DNA of 64,000 nucleotides from assembly GCF_900091435.1 (NCBI RefSeq), contig NZ_FMCS01000008.1, positions 248,001-312,000 on the forward strand, written 5' to 3'. The DNA comes from Micromonospora chaiyaphumensis. GTDB lineage: Bacteria; Actinomycetota; Actinomycetes; Mycobacteriales; Micromonosporaceae. Numbering within the stretch: the first letter of the stretch is position 1; every line of letters begins with the position of its first letter. Below are positions 49,332-57,716 of this stretch, one piece after another. Below the pieces are notes generated by a model. That model had not been told where the DNA came from. It saw only the letters and a program-made list of their open reading frames with translations, and searched no databases. A program made the translations under genes and the position numbers.

Positions 49332-49919
49332 TCAGTGCGGTGCGTCGGCCGCGGCCGCTCGGGCGGCCCGCTCGATCGCCGCACGCCGCGCCGCCCAGGT
49401 CGCCCTGTCGGGTTCCAGGTGTGCGTATTCGGCTGCTGCCCCGGTGGAGCCGTCGAGCTGTTCGCGGAGGATGTCGGCGTGTCCGGCGTGCCGGCTCGTC
49501 TCGGTGAGCACGTGGACCAGGATGTTGAACAGCTTCACGTCGGGGCGTGGCCACCAGGGCACGTACCCGGGCGAGTCGATGGCGAGGGCGTCGATCGTCG
49601 CGTCCGAGTGCTTCCACACCCGCCGGTAGCGGCCGATGATCTCCTCGCGCGTCTCGTGCTCGGTCGCCCACATGTCGGTGCCGTCGTCGTCGACGTCCCA
49701 CGGGGCCACGGGCTCGGGGGACGGCCGGCCGAAGACCTCACCGAAGTACCTGCATTCCATTATCGACAGGTGCTTGACCAGGCCGAGCAGGTTGGTACCC
49801 GTCACGGTCAGGGGGCGGCGCACGTCGTACTCGGACAGCCCGTCGAGCTTCCACAGCACCGTCTCGCGGATCGAGCGCAGGTCGTCGTGCAGGTACTCTT
49901 TCGCGAACTCATCGATCAT
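49332..49919 (-). CDS. DinB/YfiT-like protein (DUF664)
   Basis: A 195-residue four-helix-bundle protein of the DinB superfamily. Motifs: LRSIRETVLWKLDGLSEYDVRRPLTVTGTNLLGLVKHLSIMECRYFGEVFG, then VHVLTETSRHAGHADILREQLDG with the metal-binding His residues (KHL, RHAGH). Members are metal-dependent thiol transferases (mycothiol, bacillithiol) or of unknown role. The ATG was chosen because CAGGGT lies 8 nt before it and no clear ribosome site exists. Confidence 0.83.
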   Translation of the reverse strand: MIDEFAKEYLHDDLRSIRETVLWKLDGLSEYDVRRPLTVTGTNLLGLVKHLSIMECRYFGEVFGRPSPEPVAPWDVDDDGTDMWATEHETREEIIGRYRRVWKHSDATIDALAIDSPGYVPWWPRPDVKLFNILVHVLTETSRHAGHADILREQLDGSTGAAAEYAHLEPDRATWAARRAAIERAARAAAADAPH

Positions 49920-50194
49920 GGGCCCCGACCCTGCCATCCGCCGCCCATCGGCGCGGCCCGGGGGCCGACTCAACGGCGCGTCCAAGAGAACAGAGCGGAC
50001 CGTCGAGGCCGGCCATGGTCCGCGAGCGCCTAGAAATCTGATGACGTGGATGAATCACTTCGGCCCGCCCCATCGCGCCCGGACGGGGATGGGGTGGCGA
50101 TTCACCTACGACATCAAGTTGGTGGGGCGGGCAAGCCGTCGTCCCGATCGTCCGCTGCCCGCATGATCCACTGCTGGGAACTAGGCTCGGGGGC
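49920..50194. other. Intergenic region with imperfect hairpin
   Basis: 275 bp between divergent genes with no convincing reading frame. TGAATC (50051-50056) pairs with GATTCA (50099-50104), and CCCCATC (50068-50074) pairs with GATGGGG (50088-50094), making an imperfect hairpin. TAGGCT (50182-50187) is the NUDIX gene -10. The stretch is a little richer in AT than its surroundings. I see no RNA family in it. Confidence 0.4.
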
Positions 50195-51022
50195 ATGACG
50201 ATCGACGGCTTCGCGGCGCCGCCCGCCCTGGTGGAGCACGCCCGCCGGTTCCGCGCCGAGGGTGGTGTGCCGGCCGTGCCCCGGGTCGCCGCCACCGTGC
50301 TGCTGCTCCGCCCGGCCGGTGCGGACTTCGAGGTCTACCTGATCCGCCGGGTGGCCGCCATGACCTTCGGCGGGATGTACGCCTTCCCCGGCGGCGGCGT
50401 GGACCGCTCGGACTCGCAGGCCCACCTGGGCTGGGCGGGCCCGACGCCGGCCGAGTGGGGCGAGCGGCTCCGCCTCGATCCGGCCGCCGCGCAGGCGGTG
50501 GTCTGCGCCGCCGCCCGCGAGGTCTTCGAGGAGGCGGGCGTGCTGCTGGCCGGCCCGGACGCCGGGACCGTGGTGGGCGACGTCAGCGGCGACGACTGGG
50601 AGGCGGCCCGCCAGGACCTGGTGGCCCGGCGGGCCGGCTTCGCCGACCTGCTGGCCGGGAAGGGCCTCACCCTCCGGTCCGACCTGCTGCTGCCGTGGAG
50701 CCGGTGGATCACCCCGGAGTTCGAGCCCCGCCGCTTCGACACCTACTTCTTCGTCGCCCTGCTGCCGGAGGGGCAGCGGACCCGGGACGTCTCCGGCGAG
50801 GCCGACCACACGCTGTGGCTGCGCCCGGCGGACGCCCTGGCCCGGGCGGAGGCCGGCGAGCTCACCATGCTCCCGCCCACGATGGTCACCCTCGGCGAGG
50901 TGGCCGCCGCCGGCGACCTGGCGGGCGTGGCCCGCGCGGCGGCCGGGCGCGAGCCCGGCACCCCGGTCACCCCGCACCTGGACCTCTCCGACGCCGAGGC
51001 GCCCCGCTTCCGCCTGTCCTGA
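50195..51022 (+). CDS. NUDIX hydrolase, NUDT8/NUDT19-like
   Basis: A 275-residue protein. The NUDIX box is split by an insertion: GMYAFPGGGVD near residues 60-70, then AAREVFEEAGVLL near 107-119. The length and the W-rich middle (LLLPWSRWITPEFEPRRFDTYFFVA) match the NUDT8/NUDT19 subgroup, which cleaves CoA or acyl-CoA derivatives. That substrate is inferred. TAGGCT lies 7 nt before the ATG, leaderless. Convergent with the WYL regulator. Confidence 0.83.
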   Translation: MTIDGFAAPPALVEHARRFRAEGGVPAVPRVAATVLLLRPAGADFEVYLIRRVAAMTFGGMYAFPGGGVDRSDSQAHLGWAGPTPAEWGERLRLDPAAAQAVVCAAAREVFEEAGVLLAGPDAGTVVGDVSGDDWEAARQDLVARRAGFADLLAGKGLTLRSDLLLPWSRWITPEFEPRRFDTYFFVALLPEGQRTRDVSGEADHTLWLRPADALARAEAGELTMLPPTMVTLGEVAAAGDLAGVARAAAGREPGTPVTPHLDLSDAEAPRFRLS

Positions 51023-51024
51023 CC

Positions 51025-51981
51025 TCACCCGGCGGCGCGGAGGTAGCGGGCCGCGAGGGTACGCAGGAGGTCGGCCAGTTCGGGCGGGTCCTCGACGGTG
51101 AAGTCGAGGTCGAGCAGGCCGAGCCAGACCGCGATGGTCTCCAGCCGGTCGGCGCCGGTGTGCAGGAGGCAGGCCGTGTCGCCGGCCGGCTCGACGGTGC
51201 CGACGGCCGGGTTGATCCGGTCGGCCACCACCTCGGCAGGGGCGTGCACGCGCACCGTGGCCCGGTGCCGCCACGCGGCCGCGGAGACCCCGTGCCGGAC
51301 CCGGTCCACCACGTCACCGGGCAGGTCACGGGCCGCGAAGCGGGGGCCGGTCGGGGTACGCGGGCTGATCCGGTCCACCCGGAAGGTGCGCCAGTCGTCC
51401 CGCGCCGGGTCGAAGGCCACCAGGTACCAGCGCCGACCCCAGTTGACCAGCCGGTACGGCTCGACGTCCCGCCGGTCGGCGGTCCCGTCGTGCCGGACGT
51501 AGTCGAAGCGCAGCCGCTCCCGGTCGCGGCAGGCGGCCCCGATCAGGCTGAGCGTCCCGGCGTCCACGGTCGGGCCGGGCTGGTCGTGCGGGACCCGGAC
51601 GGTGTGCGTGTGCAGGGCGGTGACCCGGCGCCGCAGCCGGTGGGGGAGCACCTGCTCCAGCTTGGCCAGCGCCCGCAGCGAGGTCTCCTCGATGCCGGCC
51701 ACGCTGCCGCCCGCCGCCGTACGCAGCCCGACCGCCACGGCCACCGCCTCCTCGTCGTCGAGGAGCAGTGGGGGAAGGGCCGCGCCGGCGCCCAGCCGGT
51801 AGCCGCCGACCGCGCCCCGGGTGCCGTGCACCGGGTAGCCGAGTGCGCGCAGCCGCTCCACGTCGTTGCGCACGGTGCGGGTGCTCACCGCCAGGCGGTC
51901 GGCCAGTTCGGCGCCGGTCCAGTCGCGCGGGGTCTGCAACAGCGACAGCAGGCGCAGCAGTCGCGCCGAGGTCTCCAACAT
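51025..51981 (-). CDS. WYL-domain transcriptional regulator
   Basis: A 318-residue regulator. The N-terminal helix-turn-helix is LLSLLQTPRDWTGAELADRLAVSTRTVRNDVERLRALGYPVHGTRG. The WYL domain (about 130-215) includes RLRFDYVRHDGTADRRDVEPYRLVNWGRRWYLVAFDPARDDWRTFRVDRI. The C-terminal WCX part is VRVHAPAEVVADRI. WYL domains bind nucleic acid or small ligands. It is divergent from the epoxide hydrolase, and the shared operator (52002-52024) is the likely target. Confidence 0.88.
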   Translation of the reverse strand: MLETSARLLRLLSLLQTPRDWTGAELADRLAVSTRTVRNDVERLRALGYPVHGTRGAVGGYRLGAGAALPPLLLDDEEAVAVAVGLRTAAGGSVAGIEETSLRALAKLEQVLPHRLRRRVTALHTHTVRVPHDQPGPTVDAGTLSLIGAACRDRERLRFDYVRHDGTADRRDVEPYRLVNWGRRWYLVAFDPARDDWRTFRVDRISPRTPTGPRFAARDLPGDVVDRVRHGVSAAAWRHRATVRVHAPAEVVADRINPAVGTVEPAGDTACLLHTGADRLETIAVWLGLLDLDFTVEDPPELADLLRTLAARYLRAAG

Positions 51982-52001
51982 TTCCCGGATTCTGCCAGCG
52001 C

Positions 52002-52024
52002 ATTAGGAATGGACCGTTCCTAAT
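52002..52024. promoter_or_regulatory. Palindromic operator between WYL regulator and epoxide hydrolase
   Basis: Perfect arms ATTAGGAA (52002-52009) and TTCCTAAT (52017-52024) with 7 bp between. It lies 20 bp from both genes: to the right TACGCT (52032-52037) is the hydrolase -10, so the operator sits where the -35 would be. It is AT-rich in GC-rich DNA. Confidence 0.75.
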
Positions 52025-52043
52025 CCCTTCCTACGCTCGGGGC

Positions 52044-53234
52044 ATGACTGACAACACCGCGATCGTCCCGTTCCGCATCGACGTGACGCAGGCCGACCTG
52101 GACGACCTCGCCGACCGGCTGGCCCGGACCCGCTGGGCCGAGGAACTGCCTGCCGACCCCGCCCCGGCCGCTCCCGCCGGCCCGGTCCCGCCCGGCTGGG
52201 AGTACGGCGTCCCGCTGAGCTGGGTGCGGCGGCTGGCCGAGCGCTGGCGCACCACCTACGACTGGCGGGAGTGGGAGGCGCGGCTCAACGCGTACCCGCA
52301 GTTCACCACCGAGATCGACGGGCAGCGGGTGCACTTCCTGCACGTCCGCTCGCCCGAGCCGGGGGCCACCCCGCTGATCCTCACCCACGGCTGGCCGGGC
52401 ACCGTTGCCGAGTGGCTGGACGTGATCGGCCCGCTGACCGACCCGCGAGCGCACGGCGGCGACCCGGCCGACGCGTTCCACCTGGTCATCCCGTCCGTAC
52501 CGGGGTTCGGCTTCTCCGGGCCGACCCGGGAGCGCGGCTGGAACCGTCACCGGGTGGCCCGGGCCTGGGCCGAGCTGATGCGCCGCCTCGGCTACGAGCG
52601 GTACGGCGCGGCCGGCAACGACCTCGGCGCGTTCGTCTCCCCCGAGGTGGGCCGGGCCGACCCGGAGCACGTGCTGGGGGTGCACGTCACGCAGGTCTTC
52701 TCCCTGCCGTCCGGTGACCCCGCCGAGCTTGCCGCGCTCACCGAGGAGGAGCGGGGCAAGGTGGCGTTCGCCGACTGGTTCGTGCAGCGGCGGGGCGCCT
52801 ACGACAAGCTGCACTCGACCGAGCCGCAGAACGTCGCGCACGCGCTGGCCGACTCGCCGGTGGGCCTGCTCGGCTGGCTGGGCCAGCTCATGGGGGACCA
52901 GATCGACGTCGACCACGTGCTCACCAACACGACGATCTACTGGTTGACCAACACGGCCGCCTCGGCGGCCCGCTACTACTACGAGGACGCCGAGGTGGTG
53001 CACCCGACACAGAAGGTCAACGGCCGGGGCACGGCGGTGCCGGAGCCGACCACCGTGCCGCTCGGCCTGGCCAACTTCGCCTGGGACTTCCAGTCGATCC
53101 GCACGCTCGCCGAGCGCGACCACAAGAACATCGTCTCCTGGCACACGTACGACCGGGGCGGGCACTTCGCCGCCCACCAGGTGCCCGACCTGCTGGTGAC
53201 GGACCTCCGGCGGTTCTTCGCCGCGCTGCGCTGA
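52044..53234 (+). CDS. Epoxide hydrolase
   Basis: A 396-residue alpha/beta hydrolase with an N-terminal EHN domain (IVPFRIDVTQADLDDLADRLARTRW, ending RLNAYPQFTTEIDGQRVHF). Oxyanion motif THGWPGTVAEW. The nucleophile is Asp193 in AAGNDLGAFVSPEVG (usually GGDWG). A Tyr-rich lid has TIYWLTNTAASAARYYYE, and a His in YDRGGHFAAHQVPD completes the triad. Substrate unknown. TACGCT lies 6 nt before the ATG. The neighbouring WYL regulator probably controls it. Confidence 0.88.
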   Translation: MTDNTAIVPFRIDVTQADLDDLADRLARTRWAEELPADPAPAAPAGPVPPGWEYGVPLSWVRRLAERWRTTYDWREWEARLNAYPQFTTEIDGQRVHFLHVRSPEPGATPLILTHGWPGTVAEWLDVIGPLTDPRAHGGDPADAFHLVIPSVPGFGFSGPTRERGWNRHRVARAWAELMRRLGYERYGAAGNDLGAFVSPEVGRADPEHVLGVHVTQVFSLPSGDPAELAALTEEERGKVAFADWFVQRRGAYDKLHSTEPQNVAHALADSPVGLLGWLGQLMGDQIDVDHVLTNTTIYWLTNTAASAARYYYEDAEVVHPTQKVNGRGTAVPEPTTVPLGLANFAWDFQSIRTLAERDHKNIVSWHTYDRGGHFAAHQVPDLLVTDLRRFFAALR

Positions 53235-53250
53235 GCCGGCGCGGACACGC

Positions 53251-53284
53251 CGAGGGCCCCGGTCGGGATCGACCGGGGCCCTCG
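53251..53284. terminator. Strong bidirectional terminator hairpin
   Basis: A perfect 15-bp stem: CGAGGGCCCCGGTCG (53251-53265), loop GGAT, complement 53270-53284. It lies between the convergent epoxide hydrolase and pstB. Confidence 0.85.
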
Positions 53285-53305
53285 CGGACCGGGCTTGTCA
53301 GCGGC

Positions 53306-54082
53306 TCAGCCGAAGCGGCCGGTGATGTAGTCCTCGGTCTTCTTCTGGCTCGGGTTGCTGAAGATCTTCTGGGTGTTGTCGTACTCGATGAGCCGGCCCG
53401 GGTCGCCGGTCTTCTCGATGGAGAAGAAGGCGGTCCGGTCGGACACCCGGGCGGCCTGCTGCATGTTGTGCGTGACGATGATGATGGTGAACTTGTCCTT
53501 GAGCTGGAACATCAGGTCCTCGATGGCCAGCGTGGAGATCGGGTCCAGTGCCGAGCAGGGCTCGTCCATGAGCACCACCTGCGGCTCGACCGCGATGGTG
53601 CGGGCGATGCAGAGCCGCTGCTGCTGACCGCCGGAGAGGCCGGCGCCCGGCTTGCCGAGCCGGTCCTTCACCTCGTCCCAGAGGTTCGCCGAGCGGAGCG
53701 CCTTCTCGGCCGCCTCCTCCAGGATCGACTTGCGCCGGACGCCGTTGAGCCGCAGGCCGGCCACCACGTTCTCGAAGATGCTCATGGTGGGGAACGGGTT
53801 CGGCCGCTGGAAGACCATGCCGATCATCCGGCGGACGGCGGTGACGTCGACGTCGCGGTCGTAGATGTCCTGGTTGTCGATGGTCAGGCTGCCCTCGACC
53901 CGGGCACCCGGGAGCACCTCGTGCATCCGGTTGATCGACCGCAGGAAGGTGGACTTCCCGCAGCCGGACGGGCCGATGAGGGCGGTGACCGTCTTGGGCT
54001 CGACGGTCAGGTTGATGTTCTCGATCGCCTTGAACCCGCCGTAGTAGGCGGTGACGTCGGTGGCTTCGATGCGCTTGGCCAT
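53306..54082 (-). CDS. pstB: Phosphate ABC transporter ATPase PstB
   Basis: A 258-residue ATPase. Walker A is GPSGCGKST (37-45), the Q loop FQRPNPFPTMSIFENV is the PstB-specific sequence, the signature is LSGGQQQR, and Walker B is VVLMDEPCSALDPIS. The end holds HNMQQAARVSDRTAFF, again PstB-specific. It powers high-affinity phosphate import with PstA, PstC and PstS. The ATG has GGAGGT nine bases upstream. It is the last gene of pstSCAB; no phoU follows. Confidence 0.97.
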   Translation of the reverse strand: MAKRIEATDVTAYYGGFKAIENINLTVEPKTVTALIGPSGCGKSTFLRSINRMHEVLPGARVEGSLTIDNQDIYDRDVDVTAVRRMIGMVFQRPNPFPTMSIFENVVAGLRLNGVRRKSILEEAAEKALRSANLWDEVKDRLGKPGAGLSGGQQQRLCIARTIAVEPQVVLMDEPCSALDPISTLAIEDLMFQLKDKFTIIIVTHNMQQAARVSDRTAFFSIEKTGDPGRLIEYDNTQKIFSNPSQKKTEDYITGRFG

Positions 54083-54102
54083 GGTGGCGGTACCTCCGGG
54101 GT

Positions 54103-55191
54103 TCATCGGCCGAGCCGGTTACGACGGGCCAGCAACTTCGCCGCGACGGTCAGGACGAGGACGAGGACGACCAGGGTCAGCGCCGCGGTCCACGCCCGCG
54201 CCGGCGAGTACTTCGAGGCCTCGCCGGCCTGCTGGTAGACGAAGAGGGCCAGCGACGACTGGTTGTTCTCGAACGGGTTGAAGTTGATCGCGGCGCCGCC
54301 GCCGGCGACGAGCAGCACCGGCGCGGTCTCGCCGGCCGCCCGCGCGATGGCGAGCATGATGCCGGTGACGATGCCGGGCAGCGCGGTCGGCAGCACGACC
54401 CGCAGGATGGTCTTCCACTTCGGTACGCCGAGGGCGTAGGCGCCCTCGCGCAGCGGGGCCGGCACGAGGCGGAGCATCTCCTCGGTGGAGCGCACCACGG
54501 TCGGCAGCATGAGCACGCTCAGGGCCAGCGCGGCGGCGAAGCCGGAGAAGCCCGGCCGGCCGTCGTTGAACCACGGCGAGACGACCAGCACCCAGAAGGC
54601 CAGCACGAACAGGCCGGTGACGATCGACGGGATGCCGGTCATCACGTCCACGAAGAAGCGGATGGTGAAGGCGAACCGGCCCCGGCCGTACTCGACGATG
54701 TAGATCGCGCACAGCACGCCGAGCGGGACGGTGATCAGCGTGGCGATGCCGACCTGCTCCAGGGTGCCGATGATGGCGTGGTAGGCGCCGCCGTTGGCGT
54801 CCCGGGCCCCGATGTTGTTCATCGAGGTGCCGAAGAAGTTGCCGTCCAGCCGCTCGGTGCCCTTGCTCACCAGGGTCCAGACCACCGAGGCCAGCGGCAG
54901 CACCGCCAGCACGAAGGCGGAGTGGATGAGCGCGCTCCAGGTCCGGTTGCGGGCGGCCCGCCGGCCCTCCACCGCCTTCGCGGCGGTGTAGAGGCCGGCC
55001 AGGTAGAGCAGCGCGGCGATGACCACGACCAGGACCGGGCCGCCGATGCCGGCGCCGTAGACGATGCCGGCCGAGACCAGCAGTGCCACGACGGCGATGG
55101 CGGGCGCGGCGTACGCCGGGAGTCGCCGGGCCCGCAGCGTGAGCGGCTGGGCCGGCGGCTGCGGGCGGTGGGAGGTGACGGTGGTGGTCAT
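54103..55191 (-). CDS. pstA: Phosphate ABC transporter permease PstA
   Basis: A 362-residue permease. The first 90 residues add one or two membrane helices and a basic region beyond the usual PstA core. The core has the PstA motifs GGAYHAIIGTLEQVGIATLITVPLGVLCAIYIVEYGRGR, FFVDVMTGIPSIVTGLFV and GAYALGVPKWKTILRVVLPTALPGIVTGIMLAIARAAGETAPVLL (EAA loop). Its start overlaps the pstC stop by 4 bp. About eight helices in all. Confidence 0.95.
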   Translation of the reverse strand: MTTTVTSHRPQPPAQPLTLRARRLPAYAAPAIAVVALLVSAGIVYGAGIGGPVLVVVIAALLYLAGLYTAAKAVEGRRAARNRTWSALIHSAFVLAVLPLASVVWTLVSKGTERLDGNFFGTSMNNIGARDANGGAYHAIIGTLEQVGIATLITVPLGVLCAIYIVEYGRGRFAFTIRFFVDVMTGIPSIVTGLFVLAFWVLVVSPWFNDGRPGFSGFAAALALSVLMLPTVVRSTEEMLRLVPAPLREGAYALGVPKWKTILRVVLPTALPGIVTGIMLAIARAAGETAPVLLVAGGGAAINFNPFENNQSSLALFVYQQAGEASKYSPARAWTAALTLVVLVLVLTVAAKLLARRNRLGR

Positions 55192-56273
55192 GCGGCCGAC
55201 TCCGTGAACTCGCGGCGGCGGTAGATGATCGCCCGCGCGGTGATGTTGACCATCAGCGTGATCGCGAAGAGCACCAGGCCGGAGGCGATGAGCGCGCCCC
55301 GGCCGGTGTCGTTCGCCTCGGCGAACCGGTTCGCGATGTTCGCGGCGATCGAGTTGCCACCGCTCTGCAGGATGTTGAACGAGATGGCGTACGTGGAGCC
55401 GAGGGTCAGCGCCAGCGCGATGGTCTCGCCGAGCGCCCGGCCCAGGCCCAGCATCACGGCGGCGATGACACCCGGCCGGCCGTAGGGCAGGACGGCGGTG
55501 CGGACCATCTCCCAGCGGGTGGCGCCGAGCGCCAGGGCGGCCTCCTCGTTGGCGGTCGGGGTCTGCCGGAACACCTCGCGGGAGAGCGAGGTGACGATGG
55601 GCAGCACCATGATCGCCAGCACCACCGAGCCGAGCAGGATCGAGCTGCCGTACGGGCCCTCGCCGAAGATCGGGATCCAGCCGAAGTACTTGTTCAGCCA
55701 GGCCGACAGGTCGGCGACCGGCTGGGCGAAGTAGTCGCGGCCCCACAGGCCGAAGACCACGCTCGGCACGGCGGCCAGCAGGTCGATGAGGAAGCCGAGG
55801 GCGTTGCCCAGGCGGCGCGGGGCGTAGTGCGACAGGTAGAGGGCGATGCCCAGCGCCACGGGCACCGCCATGAGCAGCGCCAGCAGCGAGCTCAGGACGG
55901 TGCCGAAGGCGAGCGCGCCGATGCCGAACTTCGGCGGGTCGTCGTTCGGGAACCAGCCCTCGAAGGTCCAGAAGGACTCGGTGTTGACCCGCAGGGCCGG
56001 CACCGCCTTGGCGATCAGGAAGATCGCGATGGCCGCGATGACCACCAGGACGGTGGTGCCGGCGGCCAGGGTCAGGCCACGGAACGCGCGTTCCGCGCCG
56101 AAGGCCCGGGCCCGGGGCAGCCCACCGCCGCCACCCAGGCCGTTGTCGGGGATGCCAGGGATGCCGGAGGGCTCGGCCACACGCGCCGAGGCACCGGCGG
56201 GCCACTCGTGGCTCGTGGCCACGCGGGTCCCGCCGGTGCCGGCGTGCGCCGAGCGGTGAGGGGTGTCACCCAT
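55188..56273 (-). CDS. pstC: Phosphate ABC transporter permease PstC
   Basis: A 361-residue permease. A 70-residue polar, Gly/Pro-rich N-terminus precedes the first helix (TLAAGTTVLVVIAAIAIFLI). Family motifs are FWTFEGWFPNDDPPKFGIGALAFGTVLSSLLALLMAVPVALGIALYL, LLAAVPSVVFGLWG and ALGATRWEMVRTAVLPYGRPGVIAAVMLGLGRALGETIALALTLG. It forms the channel with PstA. It lies 41 bp after pstS in the same operon. Confidence 0.95.
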   Translation of the reverse strand: MGDTPHRSAHAGTGGTRVATSHEWPAGASARVAEPSGIPGIPDNGLGGGGGLPRARAFGAERAFRGLTLAAGTTVLVVIAAIAIFLIAKAVPALRVNTESFWTFEGWFPNDDPPKFGIGALAFGTVLSSLLALLMAVPVALGIALYLSHYAPRRLGNALGFLIDLLAAVPSVVFGLWGRDYFAQPVADLSAWLNKYFGWIPIFGEGPYGSSILLGSVVLAIMVLPIVTSLSREVFRQTPTANEEAALALGATRWEMVRTAVLPYGRPGVIAAVMLGLGRALGETIALALTLGSTYAISFNILQSGGNSIAANIANRFAEANDTGRGALIASGLVLFAITLMVNITARAIIYRRREFTESAA

Positions 56274-56314
56274 CTGCTCGCTCGCTTCGGTAGAGGAGGT
56301 GTGTGGTCAGTGCG

Positions 56315-57418
56315 TCAGGAGAGGCTCTTGACCGCGGTCTCGACCTTGGTGCGGACCGTCTCGGGCAGCGGGGCGTAGCCCAGCTCGACCAGCTCCTGCT
56401 GGCCCTCGGAGCTGGCGGCGTGGCTCAGCAGGCCCTTGACCAGCGGCAGCTTGTCGGCGGCGAGGCCCTTGCTGCAGACGATCTCGTAGGTCGCCAGGAC
56501 GATCGGGTACGCCCCGGCCTCCTTGGTGTTGTAGTCGATCGACATCTTGAGGTCGTTGCCCTGGCCCTCGAACTTGGCCCCGGCGATGGTCTTGCCGGCC
56601 GAGTCGCCGGTCAGCTCGACGAACTCACCGTTGCCGTTCTTGACCTTGGCCATCTTCAGGCTGGAGTTCTCGGCGTAGGACCACTCGACGTAGCTGATGG
56701 TGCCCTCGGTGCCCTTGACCTTGCTGGCCACACCGTCGGACTTCGCCGCGCCGACGCCGCCCGGGGCCTTCCACGCCTTGGAGTTCTCGAAGGTCCAGTC
56801 CGCCGTGGCGGTCTTCGACAGGTACTTGGTGAAGTTGTCGGTGGTGCCCGACTCGTCGGAGCGGTGCACCGCCTGGATCGCGGTCGACGGCAGCTTGGCG
56901 TCCGGGTTGTCGGCCTTGATCGCCGCGTCGTCCCACTTGGTCACCTTGCCGGCGAAGATCTTCGCCAGGGTGGCCGGGCTGAACTGGAGGTTGTCCGCGC
57001 CGCTGACGTTGTAGACGATCGCGACCGGGCCGATCACCATCGGCAGGTTGAGGGCCTGGCCACCGGCGCACTTGGCGTCGGCCTTCGGCTGCTCGTCCTC
57101 CTTGAGGGCGGAGTCGGAGCCGGCGAAGTCGGCGGTGCCCGCGATGAACGCCTGGACGCCGGCGCCGGAGCCGCTCGGCTCGTAGTTGATCGTGGTGCCG
57201 GAGCACTTCTGCTGGTACGCCTTGATCCACTCGGCCATGGCGTTCTTCTGCGCGGAGGAACCCTGCGCGTTCAGCGTGCCGGTGGCGCAGTCCGCCGCGG
57301 CGGCGGAGCCCGAGGCGGAGGTGCCGGTCGGCTCGTTGTTGTCCGAGCCACAGGCGCTGAGACCAAGCACCGCGGTAAGAGCGAGGCAGGCAATGGCGCC
57401 GTGCCGCTGGAGCTTCAC
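56315..57418 (-). CDS. pstS: Phosphate-binding lipoprotein PstS
   Basis: A 367-residue periplasmic-type binding protein. The lipoprotein signal ends at LSAC, Cys23. The phosphate-binding motifs are LNAQGSSAQKNAMAEWIKAYQQKCSGTTINYEPSGSGAGVQAFIAGTADFAGSDSAL and RSDESGTTDNFTKYL. It delivers phosphate to PstCAB at the outer membrane face. GTG start. A PHO box lies about 110 bp upstream. Confidence 0.95.
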   Translation of the reverse strand: MKLQRHGAIACLALTAVLGLSACGSDNNEPTGTSASGSAAAADCATGTLNAQGSSAQKNAMAEWIKAYQQKCSGTTINYEPSGSGAGVQAFIAGTADFAGSDSALKEDEQPKADAKCAGGQALNLPMVIGPVAIVYNVSGADNLQFSPATLAKIFAGKVTKWDDAAIKADNPDAKLPSTAIQAVHRSDESGTTDNFTKYLSKTATADWTFENSKAWKAPGGVGAAKSDGVASKVKGTEGTISYVEWSYAENSSLKMAKVKNGNGEFVELTGDSAGKTIAGAKFEGQGNDLKMSIDYNTKEAGAYPIVLATYEIVCSKGLAADKLPLVKGLLSHAASSEGQQELVELGYAPLPETVRTKVETAVKSLS

Positions 57419-57716
57419 CTGAGGGGTTTCCCTTCACGTCTTTGTCAGGTCGCCCGGTCTCCCGGGTGCCGGCGCTGACCGGCTGAAAGGAAAGGTAGAA
57501 GTGCCAGGTAGACGGTTCGCCGGTCGGAAGTGAACGGAAGATGAACAGGCACGGCCGGCCCGGTGGCCGTAGCCTGAGGGCGCGTTGTCCATTTCGTGAA
57601 CTCGCAAGCCACTATCGCTAATAGTACGATTTTTCCGGGCACCCGTTATCCGGCCGAGTCCACCGCGTGACGCGGCCGTGACCGCCGTTCGGTGGCCGGG
57701 GAGGTGGCGCCCGGGG
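57419..57716. other. pstS promoter region
   Basis: 298 bp without a gene. It holds the PHO box (57525-57546), a further single GTTCAC unit on the minus strand near 57593-57600, and an AT-rich stretch with a small dyad ACTAT-N5-ATAGT (57611-57625). Possible minus-strand -10 boxes are TACCTG (57505-57510) and TACTAT within that dyad. A 65-codon minus-strand frame at 57445-57642 spans these elements and is not considered a gene. Confidence 0.55.
57525..57546 (-). promoter_or_regulatory. PHO box before pstS
   Basis: On the minus strand two 11-bp units, GTTCATCTTCC and GTTCACTTCCG, lie side by side; a third, degenerate unit (ACCGGCGAACC) may follow. They read in the same direction as pstS. The match to the actinobacterial PhoP repeat is good. 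Confidence 0.8.

Noticed and set aside
57445..57642. 65-codon minus-strand frame upstream of pstS
   Set aside because: It spans the PHO box and promoter; composition is unlike neighbouring genes.
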